The notes under the pieces were generated by a model. It ran no database searches. It worked only from the letters and a program-made list of their open reading frames with translations, and was not told the origin of the DNA. A stretch of DNA of 64,000 nt from Sphingorhabdus sp. EL138 (GTDB taxonomy: Bacteria; Pseudomonadota; Alphaproteobacteria; Sphingomonadales; Sphingomonadaceae): contig NZ_CAMDCK010000001.1 in NCBI RefSeq assembly GCF_945890115.1, forward strand, positions 124,001 to 188,000, written 5' to 3'. Of the stretch, positions 25,353 through 34,271 are shown piece after piece (the stretch's first letter is position 1; the number at the start of each line of letters is the position of its first letter). Made by a program: the position numbers and the translations under genes.

Positions 25353-25711
25353 CAGTTGACCTGCCGGACCATTTCGGTGAGCGCAACGCCCAGCAATCCA
25401 TCTGTTAGGACGACTTCACCGCGCGCAATAAGCCGATTGTTGACCCATACATCGATCGGCTCACCTGCTCTACGGTCAAGGTCAATGACATCGCCCGAGC
25501 GCATCCGCATCAGTTCACCGACATTGACCTTGGTCTTGCCCAGCACTGCTTGGATCTTAACCACCACATTATGAACGGGCTCAAGGTTCAGCTGAGCGTC
25601 AGTTGCCGAAAACTGGTCACTCTCTTCCAATGCCTGTCCCGATATCTCAGGCAGCTGTGGAAGTTCAAATTCAGTCGTAGAGTCTTGATCATCTTCCATT
25701 ACATTATCCAT
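25352..25711 (-). CDS. fliN: Flagellar motor switch protein FliN
   Basis: 119 aa. The C-terminal SpoA domain is clear: VVVKIQAVLGKTKVNVGELMRMRSGDVIDLDRRAGEPIDVWVNNRLIARGEVV. An acidic N-terminus (MEDDQDSTTEFELPQLP) precedes it. Part of the C-ring with FliM (36.5 kb) and FliG (28 kb), and also binds FliH for export. It overlaps fliF at its start and touches flbD at its stop. Confidence 0.95.
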   Translation of the reverse strand: MDNVMEDDQDSTTEFELPQLPEISGQALEESDQFSATDAQLNLEPVHNVVVKIQAVLGKTKVNVGELMRMRSGDVIDLDRRAGEPIDVWVNNRLIARGEVVLTDGLLGVALTEMVRQVN

Positions 25712-27317
25712 TCAGCCACTGGCGGAACACGTTGGCGGCGGCAGTCGGATCAGTGGCAACACGGCTACCCAACTGGCTAATTACTGCGGCTTTCTTCGTC
25801 GCGGCGGCCTCTTCGGCCATACGGAGGGCATCTCCCCTCGCCTGATCGCTTAAGGCGTTCTGGGCGTCGGCAAATACGGCGTTGAGGCTTGAATCGCCCT
25901 CAAGAGGGCCCGCTGCGGCCAGCTGAAACTGCCCTTGTTCGCTGCCACCGCCGCGGCTGCGCAGGATGCGCAGGACCACAATACCCGCACCCGCGATGAT
26001 GATGAGCTTCAATACGCTGATGATCTGATCCATATTGATGCCGAACGGGAGCGCCGTGCTGACCTCTGCTACGTCCTCGGCCTTTGCGAATGCCATGCTT
26101 TCAACAATCACACTGTCGCCTCGCTCCGTGACGGCACCTACGGAATTCTCGACGAGACGGGTGACCTGCTGGATCTGCGGCTTCGGAACTCCGGCTTTAC
26201 CGCCATCAATTGTGACAGCGACTGTAAGGCGCTTCACGCTTCCGGGCGCATTGACCAACACTTTGCGGGTGACACTGTTCTGATAAGTTGTGTCCTCTGA
26301 AGTCTGGTTGCTCTGGGTGGCGCGACTGCTGCCCGCAGCGCCGTCGGTGGCGTTTTCGGGAAGCTGGTTCGACACAGTCGTTCCCGAAGGCTGCGAATTC
26401 TGACCCTCGGTATTTTGGTCGGCGGATTCTACACTGACTTGACGTTGAATGACCTGATTTTCGGGATCGTAGACTTCGGTTTCTTCGCGGGTTTGAGACC
26501 GTTCGAGTTGAACTGAAACCTCGGCACGAACCTTTCCTGCCCCATAAATTGGCTCCAACAAGGATTCGATCTGTGAGCGCAGGCGCGCGGCGACCGCAGT
26601 CTGCTGCTGCTCCAAGTCGCCACCGCCGTCCGACCCAGGTTCCCCCGCCCGCGCCAGCAAGGCACCCGTCTGATCCACGATAGAAACATTGTCCGGTAGC
26701 AGCTCGGGAACCGCCGATGATACCAAGTAGCGAATGGAATTGATCTGTTCCGGCTTCAGCCGCCCAAGCGTTTTGAGCGTTACAGACGCGGTCGATTTTC
26801 GCGGTTCACTTGCAAAGAGTTCCCGCTCGGGCATCACGATCTGCACGCGAGCGCCAGATACGGAATCTAGCGTCTGTATGGATTTGGCCAATTCACCTTC
26901 GATTGCGCGCGTTTCGTTCATTTTAGCGCGGGAAGCGGAGACGCCAAAAGGCTGTTCTGCATCTAGGACATCATAGCCTATCTTGGCGCCAAGCTGCTGC
27001 GAGGCGAGGCTCATGCGCAGTTCCGCCATGCGGTCGCGCGGCACCATGAGCGCCGTTCCATCTGCGGCCACCTGATAAGGAACATTCTGGCTCTTGAGCT
27101 GATCAGCGATCTGGCTCGCAGCGCCAGGTTCAAGGCCAGTGTACAGGAAGCCCATCTCAGGGGACGAGCCCCGAAAGGCGACATAGCCCAGCACTGCCAG
27201 CATTAAGGCAGCAACTGCCCCCATTACGAGGAGCCGCCCCCTGCCCATCTGTCCCAGAAAATTTAAAATACTTTGCACGCCTGGGTTATCCGTCCTTCGG
27301 TTTCTCTCTTCCATCAT
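25704..27317 (-). CDS. fliF: Flagellar MS-ring protein FliF
   Basis: About 537 aa. It has two transmembrane helices (LLVMGAVAALMLAVLGYVAF near the N-terminus, and IISVLKLIIIAGAGIVVLRIL near residue 435) and YscJ/FliF domains between them (FLYTGLEPGAASQIADQLKSQNVPYQ, ALMVPRDRMAELRMSLA). The C-terminal tail binds FliG. It is the platform on which the basal body is built. Start: the double ATG at 27317/27314 overlaps the putative -10 box TATGAT, so either that box is not used or translation begins later, for example at GTG 27278. First gene of fliF-fliN-flbD-flhA. Confidence 0.93.
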   Translation of the reverse strand: MMEERNRRTDNPGVQSILNFLGQMGRGRLLVMGAVAALMLAVLGYVAFRGSSPEMGFLYTGLEPGAASQIADQLKSQNVPYQVAADGTALMVPRDRMAELRMSLASQQLGAKIGYDVLDAEQPFGVSASRAKMNETRAIEGELAKSIQTLDSVSGARVQIVMPERELFASEPRKSTASVTLKTLGRLKPEQINSIRYLVSSAVPELLPDNVSIVDQTGALLARAGEPGSDGGGDLEQQQTAVAARLRSQIESLLEPIYGAGKVRAEVSVQLERSQTREETEVYDPENQVIQRQVSVESADQNTEGQNSQPSGTTVSNQLPENATDGAAGSSRATQSNQTSEDTTYQNSVTRKVLVNAPGSVKRLTVAVTIDGGKAGVPKPQIQQVTRLVENSVGAVTERGDSVIVESMAFAKAEDVAEVSTALPFGINMDQIISVLKLIIIAGAGIVVLRILRSRGGGSEQGQFQLAAAGPLEGDSSLNAVFADAQNALSDQARGDALRMAEEAAATKKAAVISQLGSRVATDPTAAANVFRQWLNG

Positions 27318-27363
27318 AGGAAGAAAGTGACACAACCGAGCACGCAGCTAGGCAAATTTTGCC
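27308..27363 (-). promoter_or_regulatory. fliF upstream region: perfect GGCAAATTTTGCC palindrome and CCTATGAT
   Basis: GGCAAATTTTGCC (27351-27363) is a perfect 13-bp palindrome in the fliH-fliF gap, the best operator match in the window. On the minus strand TTCCTATGATGG follows with its hexamer at 27313-27318, centred 41.5 bp from the palindrome, the layout seen at flgE and flbT. It precedes the operon that encodes the FlbD-like protein. Confidence 0.65.
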
Positions 27364-27374
27364 TTATGCCGTCA

Positions 27375-28079
27375 TCAAGCCTCAAATTCAGCGTCGTCTG
27401 GGAGAATCACCGCCAGGGTTTCGGCCATGGTTGCGCGGCGTGTCGGCCCGTCGATCTTGAGGCCACCTGCGCCCCAAGAGAGCAGCGCGTCGCCAAGGCT
27501 GATTTCCGCATTGCCGTAGATATTGATCTCGCAGGCCTTTCGGCTTGCCTCGTCGGCGCGCGGAAAGTTGGACTGCAACGGCTCAACGAGCGTAGGATGC
27601 ACTTCTACATCTATCGTCTGCAACTGGTGCATCTCGCCAAGCAATTCTGAGATGGCTGTGGAAACGGGGCCGAGAGGGGCAGTCCGCAAAGCTTGGCCAG
27701 CCAGAAACTCACCCGTGGCCAAGGCAAGAGAGGCACTGTCTCGCACAACCGCCTCGAACCGCCGCTCAACGGTTTCACCCAGTTGCTCAATCGACGATTG
27801 GATGGCATCGGTTGCAGCCAGAACGCACCCCGGCAGCTCTCGCCGCGCCTGCTCCAAACCAGCCCTCTCGCCCTCGATACGCGCCTTTTCGACTAGAACC
27901 CGCAGGTCCACAAGTGTCTGCTCAAGCTGCCCTTCAAGGTTCGCGACCAGCAACCGCAATTGATGGTCATTGAGGCCGGCTGTGCCGATCCGGCCGCCAT
28001 TATGGTTAGCAGCACTGGTAACAAGCGTCCCGAAGGTGAACCGTTGAGGCTGTGGTGTGTCAGGCATATCCATGTGCAA
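27375..28079 (-). CDS. fliH: FliH-like flagellar export regulator
   Basis: 234 aa. A central charged coiled coil (DLRVLVEKARIEGERAGLEQARREL) is followed by a globular C-terminal part ending in the FliH/SctL-like pattern CEINIYGNAEISLGDALLSWGAGG. It is expected to hold FliI in an inhibited complex and dock it at FliN. Conservation of FliH is low, so the call rests on the coiled coil, the ending and the position directly after fliG (stop and start adjacent). Confidence 0.82.
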   Translation of the reverse strand: MHMDMPDTPQPQRFTFGTLVTSAANHNGGRIGTAGLNDHQLRLLVANLEGQLEQTLVDLRVLVEKARIEGERAGLEQARRELPGCVLAATDAIQSSIEQLGETVERRFEAVVRDSASLALATGEFLAGQALRTAPLGPVSTAISELLGEMHQLQTIDVEVHPTLVEPLQSNFPRADEASRKACEINIYGNAEISLGDALLSWGAGGLKIDGPTRRATMAETLAVILPDDAEFEA

Positions 28080-29114
28080 TCAGTATACCAGACCGTCGTC
28101 GTTACGCGGATCGATCAGGACGATCTCGCCGCGGTCGGCCAGCGTCTTGGCAACACGCACCAGATTGGCCTGCGCCGCTTCACAATCCCGCGCACGCACA
28201 GGCCCCATGGCCTGCATTTCTTCGCGCATCAGTTTTGCGGCACGCTCCGTCATGGCGCTGAAGAACTTCTGTTTGACCTCGTCGTCCACAGGCTTGAGCG
28301 CGAGTGCGAGATCGCGCTTCTCTGCCGTGCGGATGATAGCCTGAATAGCTTCGGGCAAAAGCCCGAGCAGGTCAGTGAAGGTGAACATCAATGCCCTAAT
28401 CTTCTCTGCATCATCCTCAGAGAGCTTTTCAAGGTCCCCCAGCATGAATTCACCCGTCTTGACGTCGAGGGAGTTGAACATCTCCGCCAGCGCTTCGTGA
28501 GAATTGCGGCGCTGTGTCCTCGCCAGATTGTTCATGAACTCCTGACGCAGGGTCTCCTCAACGCGCTTCAACACATCGCTTTGCACTGTATCAATATTCA
28601 GCATCCGGTATAGGACGTCCGCCATTATTTCTCTGGGCAGTGTCTGGATCACACGCGCAGAATGCGAAGGCTCTAGGTTATGGAGGATCAAAGCCACCGT
28701 TTGGGGATTCTCATTTTTCAGATAGCTTGCAAGCACACTATCACTGACATTGGACAGCTTGTCCCAGACCGTTCGGCCTGAAGGTCCGCGAATGTCCGAC
28801 ATGATCTCGCCAAGCTGGTCCTCGGAAAAAAAATCTCCCAGCCAGTTCTCCGCAGCCTCCATAGATCCGTAAAGCCCAGATCCGCCGCCAAGTTCCCCGG
28901 AAAACCGCGCCAGAAAATGCTCGACAATGGTGGTGGGAACACGGCCGAGACTGGCAATCCCGGCAGACACTTCTTTGATCTCTTCGACACTGAGTTGGTC
29001 CCAGATCGGCGCGAACTTGTCCTTGCCCATTGCAAGCATGAGTGCAGCTGCCCTTTGCGGGCCACTAAACTGCCTAAGTTCGGCCAGTTCTGACGGCGCA
29101 GCCGCTTCGCTCAT
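28080..29114 (-). CDS. fliG: Flagellar motor switch protein FliG
   Basis: 344 aa. It has the three FliG domains, with MLAMGKDKFAPIWDQLSVEEIKEVSAGI in the N-domain, NENPQTVALILHNLEPSHSARVIQTLP in the middle and the torque-generating C-domain (LMFTFTDLLGLLPEAIQAIIRTAEKRDLALALK). The charged ridge contacts MotA. GAGGTAATGTT precedes the ATG. It diverges from the 898-aa gene. Confidence 0.96.
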   Translation of the reverse strand: MSEAAAPSELAELRQFSGPQRAAALMLAMGKDKFAPIWDQLSVEEIKEVSAGIASLGRVPTTIVEHFLARFSGELGGGSGLYGSMEAAENWLGDFFSEDQLGEIMSDIRGPSGRTVWDKLSNVSDSVLASYLKNENPQTVALILHNLEPSHSARVIQTLPREIMADVLYRMLNIDTVQSDVLKRVEETLRQEFMNNLARTQRRNSHEALAEMFNSLDVKTGEFMLGDLEKLSEDDAEKIRALMFTFTDLLGLLPEAIQAIIRTAEKRDLALALKPVDDEVKQKFFSAMTERAAKLMREEMQAMGPVRARDCEAAQANLVRVAKTLADRGEIVLIDPRNDDGLVY

Positions 29115-29123
29115 AACATTACC

Positions 29124-29174
29124 TCAAAAAGTTGCTGTTTCGGGCTCGGGATGCCCATCTCCTTCCTATTATAG
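29124..29174. promoter_or_regulatory. Divergent fliG / 898-aa gene promoter palindrome
   Basis: TTCCTATTATAGGA (29164-29177) carries TATTAT on the plus strand (29167-29172) and TATAAT on the minus strand (29168-29173), so both genes can use it. TCAAAAAGTTGCT (29124-29136) shares AAAAGTTGC with the flbT/flgE operator and is centred exactly 39.5 bp from the plus-strand -10. No matching site was found 40 bp upstream on the fliG side. Confidence 0.55.
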
Positions 29175-29198
29175 GACAGTAGGCTTCATCCGTGCGGG

Positions 29199-31895
29199 AT
29201 GATAGACGGTAGTTTTTTGGATGCGTTGGCTATGGCATTAAATGTCGCCTTTTCAGTGCTTGGAGGCTCATCATCTTCAGCGGATACATTTGCGTCGAGC
29301 AATTCCCTCATGAGGTCGCTGGGGCAGAACCTGATAACGCCCAACGAACAACCTGAAACGGCGGCTGTCCTCAGGGCCAAGGCCCTGTTCACGGCTCCGG
29401 TTGTTCTTCCTCCTTGGCTTAATGCCAACGGCAACCCCGCTTCCTCGCCGACGCTGTCAGCCGTCAAGTCGCTCAAAACGTTCGTAGATCCCAAGGTTGA
29501 TTCAACCCTGCCGGTCGATCTGCAGCAGGCCTTTACCGCTTATCGTGCGCTTGACCGGATGAAAGTCCTTGCCAAGGCCGCGACATCGACTGGGCTGTCA
29601 GCCACAGAACGGTCCGCGCTGGATCAACAGTTTAAAAAGGGCCTTACCGACCTTCGCGGCTATCTTTCATCGGTTTCGCCTGATAAGTTGAAGATGTATT
29701 TCGATGCTCCAAGCAGGCTTGCGGTGTCAAGCGTGATCCCGCGCAGCACATTGCCAACGACCCATATTCTGAAGGGCGCGCTTCCCACGCGGACCACGGC
29801 GATCGACACTCTAACAGGAACCGAGGTCGTCAACCTGAACGTTGTGAAGGCCGGTCGTACCTATCAAGTGCAGACTGATCTCAGCACCATCGAACTGCCA
29901 CGCACGCTCGACAAGATCGCGCGGGCTTTAAACGCGGCGATTGCTGCGGTGCCTGCCACCGCCAGCAATGGCGATCCCGTTATGGGCAATGATGGGCAAC
30001 CCGTTGGGGCCTTATCTTCCCGATTTAGCGTCAAGTCCGTTGGCGACAAATGGGGTTTGGCTTTGCAGTCGGGGGCCGGTGAAGCGATTTGGGCAACGCC
30101 GCCCTCGGATCAAGACGGGCTCATGGTCATATCCTCCCGCCAAACCGGTTCGACAGTCGCCCCCGTGCAGATTGGCCGGATTGACAATCCATTAAATCAA
30201 GCCGCCTATCGCACCGCAGCTAGCCTGTCCGCCGTCGACTCCGCGGCCACTGCCCGCGCACAACTGACCAGCAGCAAGGCCGCCGAACTTCAGGCATCCG
30301 TCGATGTAAAGGGTGCCGTCACCGATGCTGATGGCAACACCTTCATGCTGGGCCAAACAGCCGGAGCGATGAACGACGTCTCTGCAGCCGGAATGCAGGA
30401 GATGTTCCTGCGCAAAGTAAACCCATCTGGTACATTGCTGTGGCAGCGCCCCATCCCGAATGCCTCGGCCACAGATGCAAGCGCCATTGCGCTCACGCCT
30501 TCGGGACAAGTGGTGGTTACGGGCAGTGTTAAAGGAGGCAAAGCCGAGGCCTCCGCCAGCAACGGCGACATCTTCGTCGCGCGCTTTTCGGCAGATGGCG
30601 CCGAGATGATGCGGCAGACGACGCAGATGGCCGGGGACCAGCGCCCCACCGCCGTGGCGACGGACGCTGCCGGCAATATCTTCGTCACAAGCAAGAACGG
30701 TTCGAACGGCAGCATGCTGATCAAATATGATACAACCGGCAATGAAAGCGCCCGAGCCACCTTTGCTAATTCAAACCTAGCCGCGGTTCAGGTTGGGGCT
30801 GATGGCCTGCCTATCGTTCTCACCCGCAGCGCGGACAGCACAAGCCTTGTCCAGCGGTTAGATGCGCAACTCAATGCAGTCGGCCAGCCGCTCAACCTCG
30901 GGGCAATGCAGCCTTCGGATATGGCAATCGGCCCGGACGGCACGATCGCGGTGAGCGGGACAGTCAGCAGCGACGCCACGGACAGCGATGTGGTCGTGTC
31001 ACTCATCGATGCCGGCCTGACAGGCGAGCGCAGGGTGACAATCGGCACTGCGGCAAGCGAAAGGGCGGACAGCCTGATCTACGATGACGGCTTCTTCTTT
31101 GTTGGAGGCCGAACGGCAGGTATTCTGGGCGAATATCGCACAGGTATCGTCGATGGCTTCGTCGCGAGGATTGATCCACAATCGGCACAAGTCGTCAGCA
31201 CCACCCAGTTTGGTAAGCCCGGAACCACCACTGGCCCTGTTGCAATCGCAAAATCTGCTGCCTCGTCGAGCACGCTCGAAACGCTAGGCCTAGGCACGGG
31301 GCGGCTCACCCCCAACGTCGAAAACCTGCTCGTCAACACCACGCGACTGAAGGTTGGAGACAGCTTCTCGGTAAATCTCGACGGCGGCAAATACAGCAAG
31401 ATTAGCATTGCACAGGGCGAGACAATCTCGTCTCTGGCCGCCAAAGTCCGCAAGGCGCTCGGTTCAAAGGTAGCTGTCACCACAGTGACCAGTGGCAATG
31501 GCCTCACCCTGCGCGTGCAACCAAGCACCGGTCATGCGGTTCAACTGCAGGCAGGGCCTGATGGTCAGGATGCCCTTGCCAAGCTCGGGCTAAAAGTCAG
31601 CCGGATTTATACCCCTCCGGCAACCTCGCCCAAAGATCCGGCGGTCGTGCCGGGCGGGCAATATGGCCTTAGTCTTTCCGATGCGATGTCCCTCGGATCT
31701 TTGGCCGATGCCAAGACCGCGTTAATGAAGGTAAGCTCTGCCGCATCGATGACGCAGACGGCCTATCGCACCCTGTACTGGGACGCGAACAAGGCCGCTA
31801 AGGTCGATGGAACCGGAGCCAATTCGGTCCTGTCGGCAAACCAGAAATCACAGTTGCAGCAATATCAGGCGGCTATCTACCGTCTGGGCGGCTGA
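29199..31895 (+). CDS. 898-aa protein with hook-IN-like domains and a beta-propeller, probable flagellar substrate
   Basis: No signal peptide or membrane helix. Residues about 200-310 and 705-795 look like the hook-IN motif of FliD, FlgK and flagellins: VVKAGRTYQVQTDLS with LDKIARALNAAI, and KVGDSFSVNLDGGKYSK with ISSLAAKVRKALGSKVAVTTV. Between them (about 365-680) are repeats of the SBBP beta-propeller kind, such as VTDADGNTFMLGQT, ATDAAGNIFVTSKNG and GFVARIDPQSAQVV. The C-terminus is helical. This suggests a protein exported through the flagellar channel to the hook-filament zone or cell exterior. It shares a promoter palindrome with fliG and runs into flgB. No FliD is present in the window. 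Function is unproven. Confidence 0.7.
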   Translation: MIDGSFLDALAMALNVAFSVLGGSSSSADTFASSNSLMRSLGQNLITPNEQPETAAVLRAKALFTAPVVLPPWLNANGNPASSPTLSAVKSLKTFVDPKVDSTLPVDLQQAFTAYRALDRMKVLAKAATSTGLSATERSALDQQFKKGLTDLRGYLSSVSPDKLKMYFDAPSRLAVSSVIPRSTLPTTHILKGALPTRTTAIDTLTGTEVVNLNVVKAGRTYQVQTDLSTIELPRTLDKIARALNAAIAAVPATASNGDPVMGNDGQPVGALSSRFSVKSVGDKWGLALQSGAGEAIWATPPSDQDGLMVISSRQTGSTVAPVQIGRIDNPLNQAAYRTAASLSAVDSAATARAQLTSSKAAELQASVDVKGAVTDADGNTFMLGQTAGAMNDVSAAGMQEMFLRKVNPSGTLLWQRPIPNASATDASAIALTPSGQVVVTGSVKGGKAEASASNGDIFVARFSADGAEMMRQTTQMAGDQRPTAVATDAAGNIFVTSKNGSNGSMLIKYDTTGNESARATFANSNLAAVQVGADGLPIVLTRSADSTSLVQRLDAQLNAVGQPLNLGAMQPSDMAIGPDGTIAVSGTVSSDATDSDVVVSLIDAGLTGERRVTIGTAASERADSLIYDDGFFFVGGRTAGILGEYRTGIVDGFVARIDPQSAQVVSTTQFGKPGTTTGPVAIAKSAASSSTLETLGLGTGRLTPNVENLLVNTTRLKVGDSFSVNLDGGKYSKISIAQGETISSLAAKVRKALGSKVAVTTVTSGNGLTLRVQPSTGHAVQLQAGPDGQDALAKLGLKVSRIYTPPATSPKDPAVVPGGQYGLSLSDAMSLGSLADAKTALMKVSSAASMTQTAYRTLYWDANKAAKVDGTGANSVLSANQKSQLQQYQAAIYRLGG

Positions 31896-31924
31896 GCCGG
31901 CCGAAAAGCTAAGGAGCCGAATAC

Positions 31925-32338
31925 ATGACAGACCGTCCAGACATTCTCTCAGGAATGCAGCGCGCCCTGCGCCAACTCGACGTACGGCAACGGGTAATTG
32001 CTGGCAATCTTGCCAATAGTGACACGCCGGGCTTCAAAGCCCTGGACGTCAAGTCTGACTTTGCCAATATGGTGGATCAGCGCGTGGGGAAGGCAGATAA
32101 TCCCACTGTAGCCTTAACGGCGCGCATGTCGGAGCTTGGCGCCAAGAGTGGCAATAGCCTTGGGGTGCGGAGCGATGTGATCGTCGATAACAGCGCGACA
32201 GAGATCAAGCCCGACGGGAATAGCGTTAACATTGAAGAGCAGATGATGAAAATGTCCCAAATTCAAACAGAATATATCACGTTGATAAATCTTTATAAGA
32301 AAAATATATCGTTGTTTAAATCGGCCATTGGCAAATAG
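31925..32338 (+). CDS. flgB: Proximal rod protein FlgB
   Basis: 137 aa. RQLDVRQRVIAGNLANSDTPGFKA is the FlgB rod signature, and the C-terminus (NIEEQMMKMSQIQTEYITLINLYKKNISLFKSAIG) is the typical closing helix. It forms the proximal rod with FlgC, FlgF and FliE. In most bacteria flgC and fliE follow directly; here an unrelated AT-rich gene follows instead. TAAGGAG lies 7 nt upstream. Confidence 0.95.
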   Translation: MTDRPDILSGMQRALRQLDVRQRVIAGNLANSDTPGFKALDVKSDFANMVDQRVGKADNPTVALTARMSELGAKSGNSLGVRSDVIVDNSATEIKPDGNSVNIEEQMMKMSQIQTEYITLINLYKKNISLFKSAIGK

Positions 32339-32359
32339 CCCAGCCCGCAGGATTAATGA

Positions 32360-32884
32360 ATGACAGATTTTTACAACATAAAATTGTTTTGCGAATTATG
32401 TAACGTCACAATTTATGAGGATAAACTTCACCTTGATGATGGAGAAACTTACGCACTTCCATCCGGTGGCACAGTTGCGTCAAAATATTTCCGTGGTGTC
32501 GGATGGTGCATGGATTGCAAGGGCGACAAGCTAATTTACGCGCCTTACCCAATCACACAAGCGATCAATGAAATAACCCAGCTACAATCACAGCTTAGTC
32601 AGATCACTTCTTCTTGGACCTTCCAGACTTTTGGATTCCTAATGACCTTGACCCGGGCAAGAGCGAAAAAAATTAAACAAAAAATCCTGAAACAGAAAAA
32701 CATTGTCGAATTTGCCAAGACAAGGGCTGATTATGAACGCCAATATTGCATAGCATGTGGCTCAAGCCACATCATCCCGCTGAGCAAGCGCACCAAATCT
32801 ATCGAACTTATCACGCACGTATGCGGAGAGGCGGTGGCGTGCCAAATCGATACGGGTTACTACGCGTGGACCAAGGACGACTGA
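32360..32884 (+). CDS. Unrecognised protein with Cys pairs (zinc-ribbon-like), AT-rich
   Basis: 174 aa, starting 21 nt after flgB with AGGA upstream. Cys pairs at 11/14 (CELC) and 50/53 (CMDC), then 130/133 (CIAC) and single Cys at 155 and 161, suggest two metal-binding ribbons around a basic helical middle (TRARAKKIKQKILKQK). No membrane segment or signal peptide is seen. The base composition is visibly more AT-rich than the flagellar genes around it, and it sits where flgC-fliE would be expected, so it may have been acquired. Family unknown; no flagellar role can be claimed. Confidence 0.65.
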   Translation: MTDFYNIKLFCELCNVTIYEDKLHLDDGETYALPSGGTVASKYFRGVGWCMDCKGDKLIYAPYPITQAINEITQLQSQLSQITSSWTFQTFGFLMTLTRARAKKIKQKILKQKNIVEFAKTRADYERQYCIACGSSHIIPLSKRTKSIELITHVCGEAVACQIDTGYYAWTKDD

Positions 32885-33005
32885 CGCGCAACGGCGTCGA
32901 GCAGCAGCCAGCCATCTATGTCAAAGTTCAAACCGGACCGGCCTTGACGCAGTTGTGCAGGCGTCTGCTCCGTTAAGTTCGCAAATGCAACGATCTCGGG
33001 TCGGT

Positions 33006-33731
33006 TCAGAACGGGGAAACCGCATCAATCACCTTTTGCCCCCAGCGCATCTTCTGGGCGTCGCTTATCTGACCACGGCCGCCATAGCTGATCCGCGCTT
33101 CGGCGATTTGGGTATGCTGGATGCTGTTATCGCGCGCAATATCTTCAGGGCGGATAATTCCAGTTACCGTGAGTTCACGAAGCTCACTATTTACGCGCAC
33201 CTCCTGACTGCCCCGGACCATGAGGTTGCCGTTGGGCAGAACGTTGGACACAACGGCCGCGACTGTCATGTCGACCTTCTCGCTGCGCGCGATATTTCCG
33301 GTGCCTGCTGTCTTGGAACCAGAGTTTGTCCCCAAGAGACTGCCCGGGTCGAGAGACGGTGGCAGCAGCTTTTCCAATCCAAACAGACTGGAAACCCCGG
33401 ACTTGTCTGATCCATCGCGGGAACGGGTTGTGGAATTGCCTACCGTCGCGCTGTCCGAGATATTGATCTTGATGGTGACGATATCGCCCACCCGGGCAGC
33501 GCGCTGGTCCCGAAAGAAGCCGCTGGCACCCGATCGGAATAGCGAGGCTGAAGGTTCTGTCACGACCGCGACATTACCGCGGCGTTCCTCTTGCCCCTGT
33601 TGCGCGATAGAAGGCTGTACATTAGGGGTTACCGGCATTTCAGCCTTGCTGAGCGCAGATGATTTGGCCTGACCTGCGACAGGATAGCCCAAGAGGGCTA
33701 TTCCAACTACGAGCGGTGCAAATTTCTTCAT
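33006..33731 (-). CDS. flgH: Flagellar L-ring protein FlgH, without a lipobox
   Basis: 241 aa. SLFRSGASGFFRDQRAARVGDIVTIKI, ARSEKVDMTVAAVVSNVLPNGNLMVRGSQEVRVNSELRELTVTGIIRPEDIARDN and RWGQKVIDAVSPF are FlgH hallmarks. It forms the outer-membrane ring around the rod. The signal peptide (FAPLVVGIALLGYPVAGQAKSS) ends in a normal AxA-type site, and the protein contains no cysteine at all, so it cannot be a lipoprotein, unlike the standard FlgH. Last gene of flgF-flgG-flgA-flgH. Confidence 0.94.
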   Translation of the reverse strand: MKKFAPLVVGIALLGYPVAGQAKSSALSKAEMPVTPNVQPSIAQQGQEERRGNVAVVTEPSASLFRSGASGFFRDQRAARVGDIVTIKINISDSATVGNSTTRSRDGSDKSGVSSLFGLEKLLPPSLDPGSLLGTNSGSKTAGTGNIARSEKVDMTVAAVVSNVLPNGNLMVRGSQEVRVNSELRELTVTGIIRPEDIARDNSIQHTQIAEARISYGGRGQISDAQKMRWGQKVIDAVSPF

Positions 33732-33753
33732 GTTCGAATTCCCTAGTTGCCGG

Positions 33754-34269
33754 TCAGTAGCCAGCCAGATTCACGATTGCCGGTCCTTGAACCACGGCAT
33801 CAACAGTGCGATTGCTGACATTGCTGAACACACGTACCGGCATTCCCATCCGTCCGTCGGCAAGCGCCCGCCCGGTGCTGGTGATCAGAATGCCGCCGAT
33901 CTGCACCCGCAAAGTGACCGGTGCGCCGCGATACACCAATTGCTGCTCGATCACGTCGGACGCGCGCAAAAAGGCACCTTCAGGGATCGCTCGGGCAGCG
34001 GCCTTGCCGACGATGGCGTCAAGCGGGAGAAGCCCGCTCGTCGCACGCGCCTGCGTTGTCTGCGTTACAAAATCCTGCTCCGTAAACACTTGGCCACGTT
34101 CCACCGCCCGGTTGAGGGCGGGCCAGGGTACGTCCGTCACCACGCTTGCCGCGCGCGGTCCGACGGCGGCAGGCGCCTGCCAGACATCCTGAGCTTGCAA
34201 GCTACCAGGCAAAATAGCGAAGGGGATAGCGCCAAGCATTGAGCGCATTAGCCAAAAACGAATAGTCAT
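33754..34269 (-). CDS. flgA: P-ring assembly chaperone FlgA
   Basis: 171 aa. A signal peptide (SMLGAIPFAILPGSLQAQ) precedes the SAF-like domain: ALNRAVERGQVFTEQDFVT, DAIVGKAAARAIPEGAFLRASDV, and the C-terminal GRMGMPVRVFSNVSNRTVDAVVQGP. It delivers FlgI subunits to the P ring in the periplasm. The gene lies 2 nt after flgG and 22 nt before flgH. Confidence 0.92.
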   Translation of the reverse strand: MTIRFWLMRSMLGAIPFAILPGSLQAQDVWQAPAAVGPRAASVVTDVPWPALNRAVERGQVFTEQDFVTQTTQARATSGLLPLDAIVGKAAARAIPEGAFLRASDVIEQQLVYRGAPVTLRVQIGGILITSTGRALADGRMGMPVRVFSNVSNRTVDAVVQGPAIVNLAGY

Positions 34270-34271
34270 TT

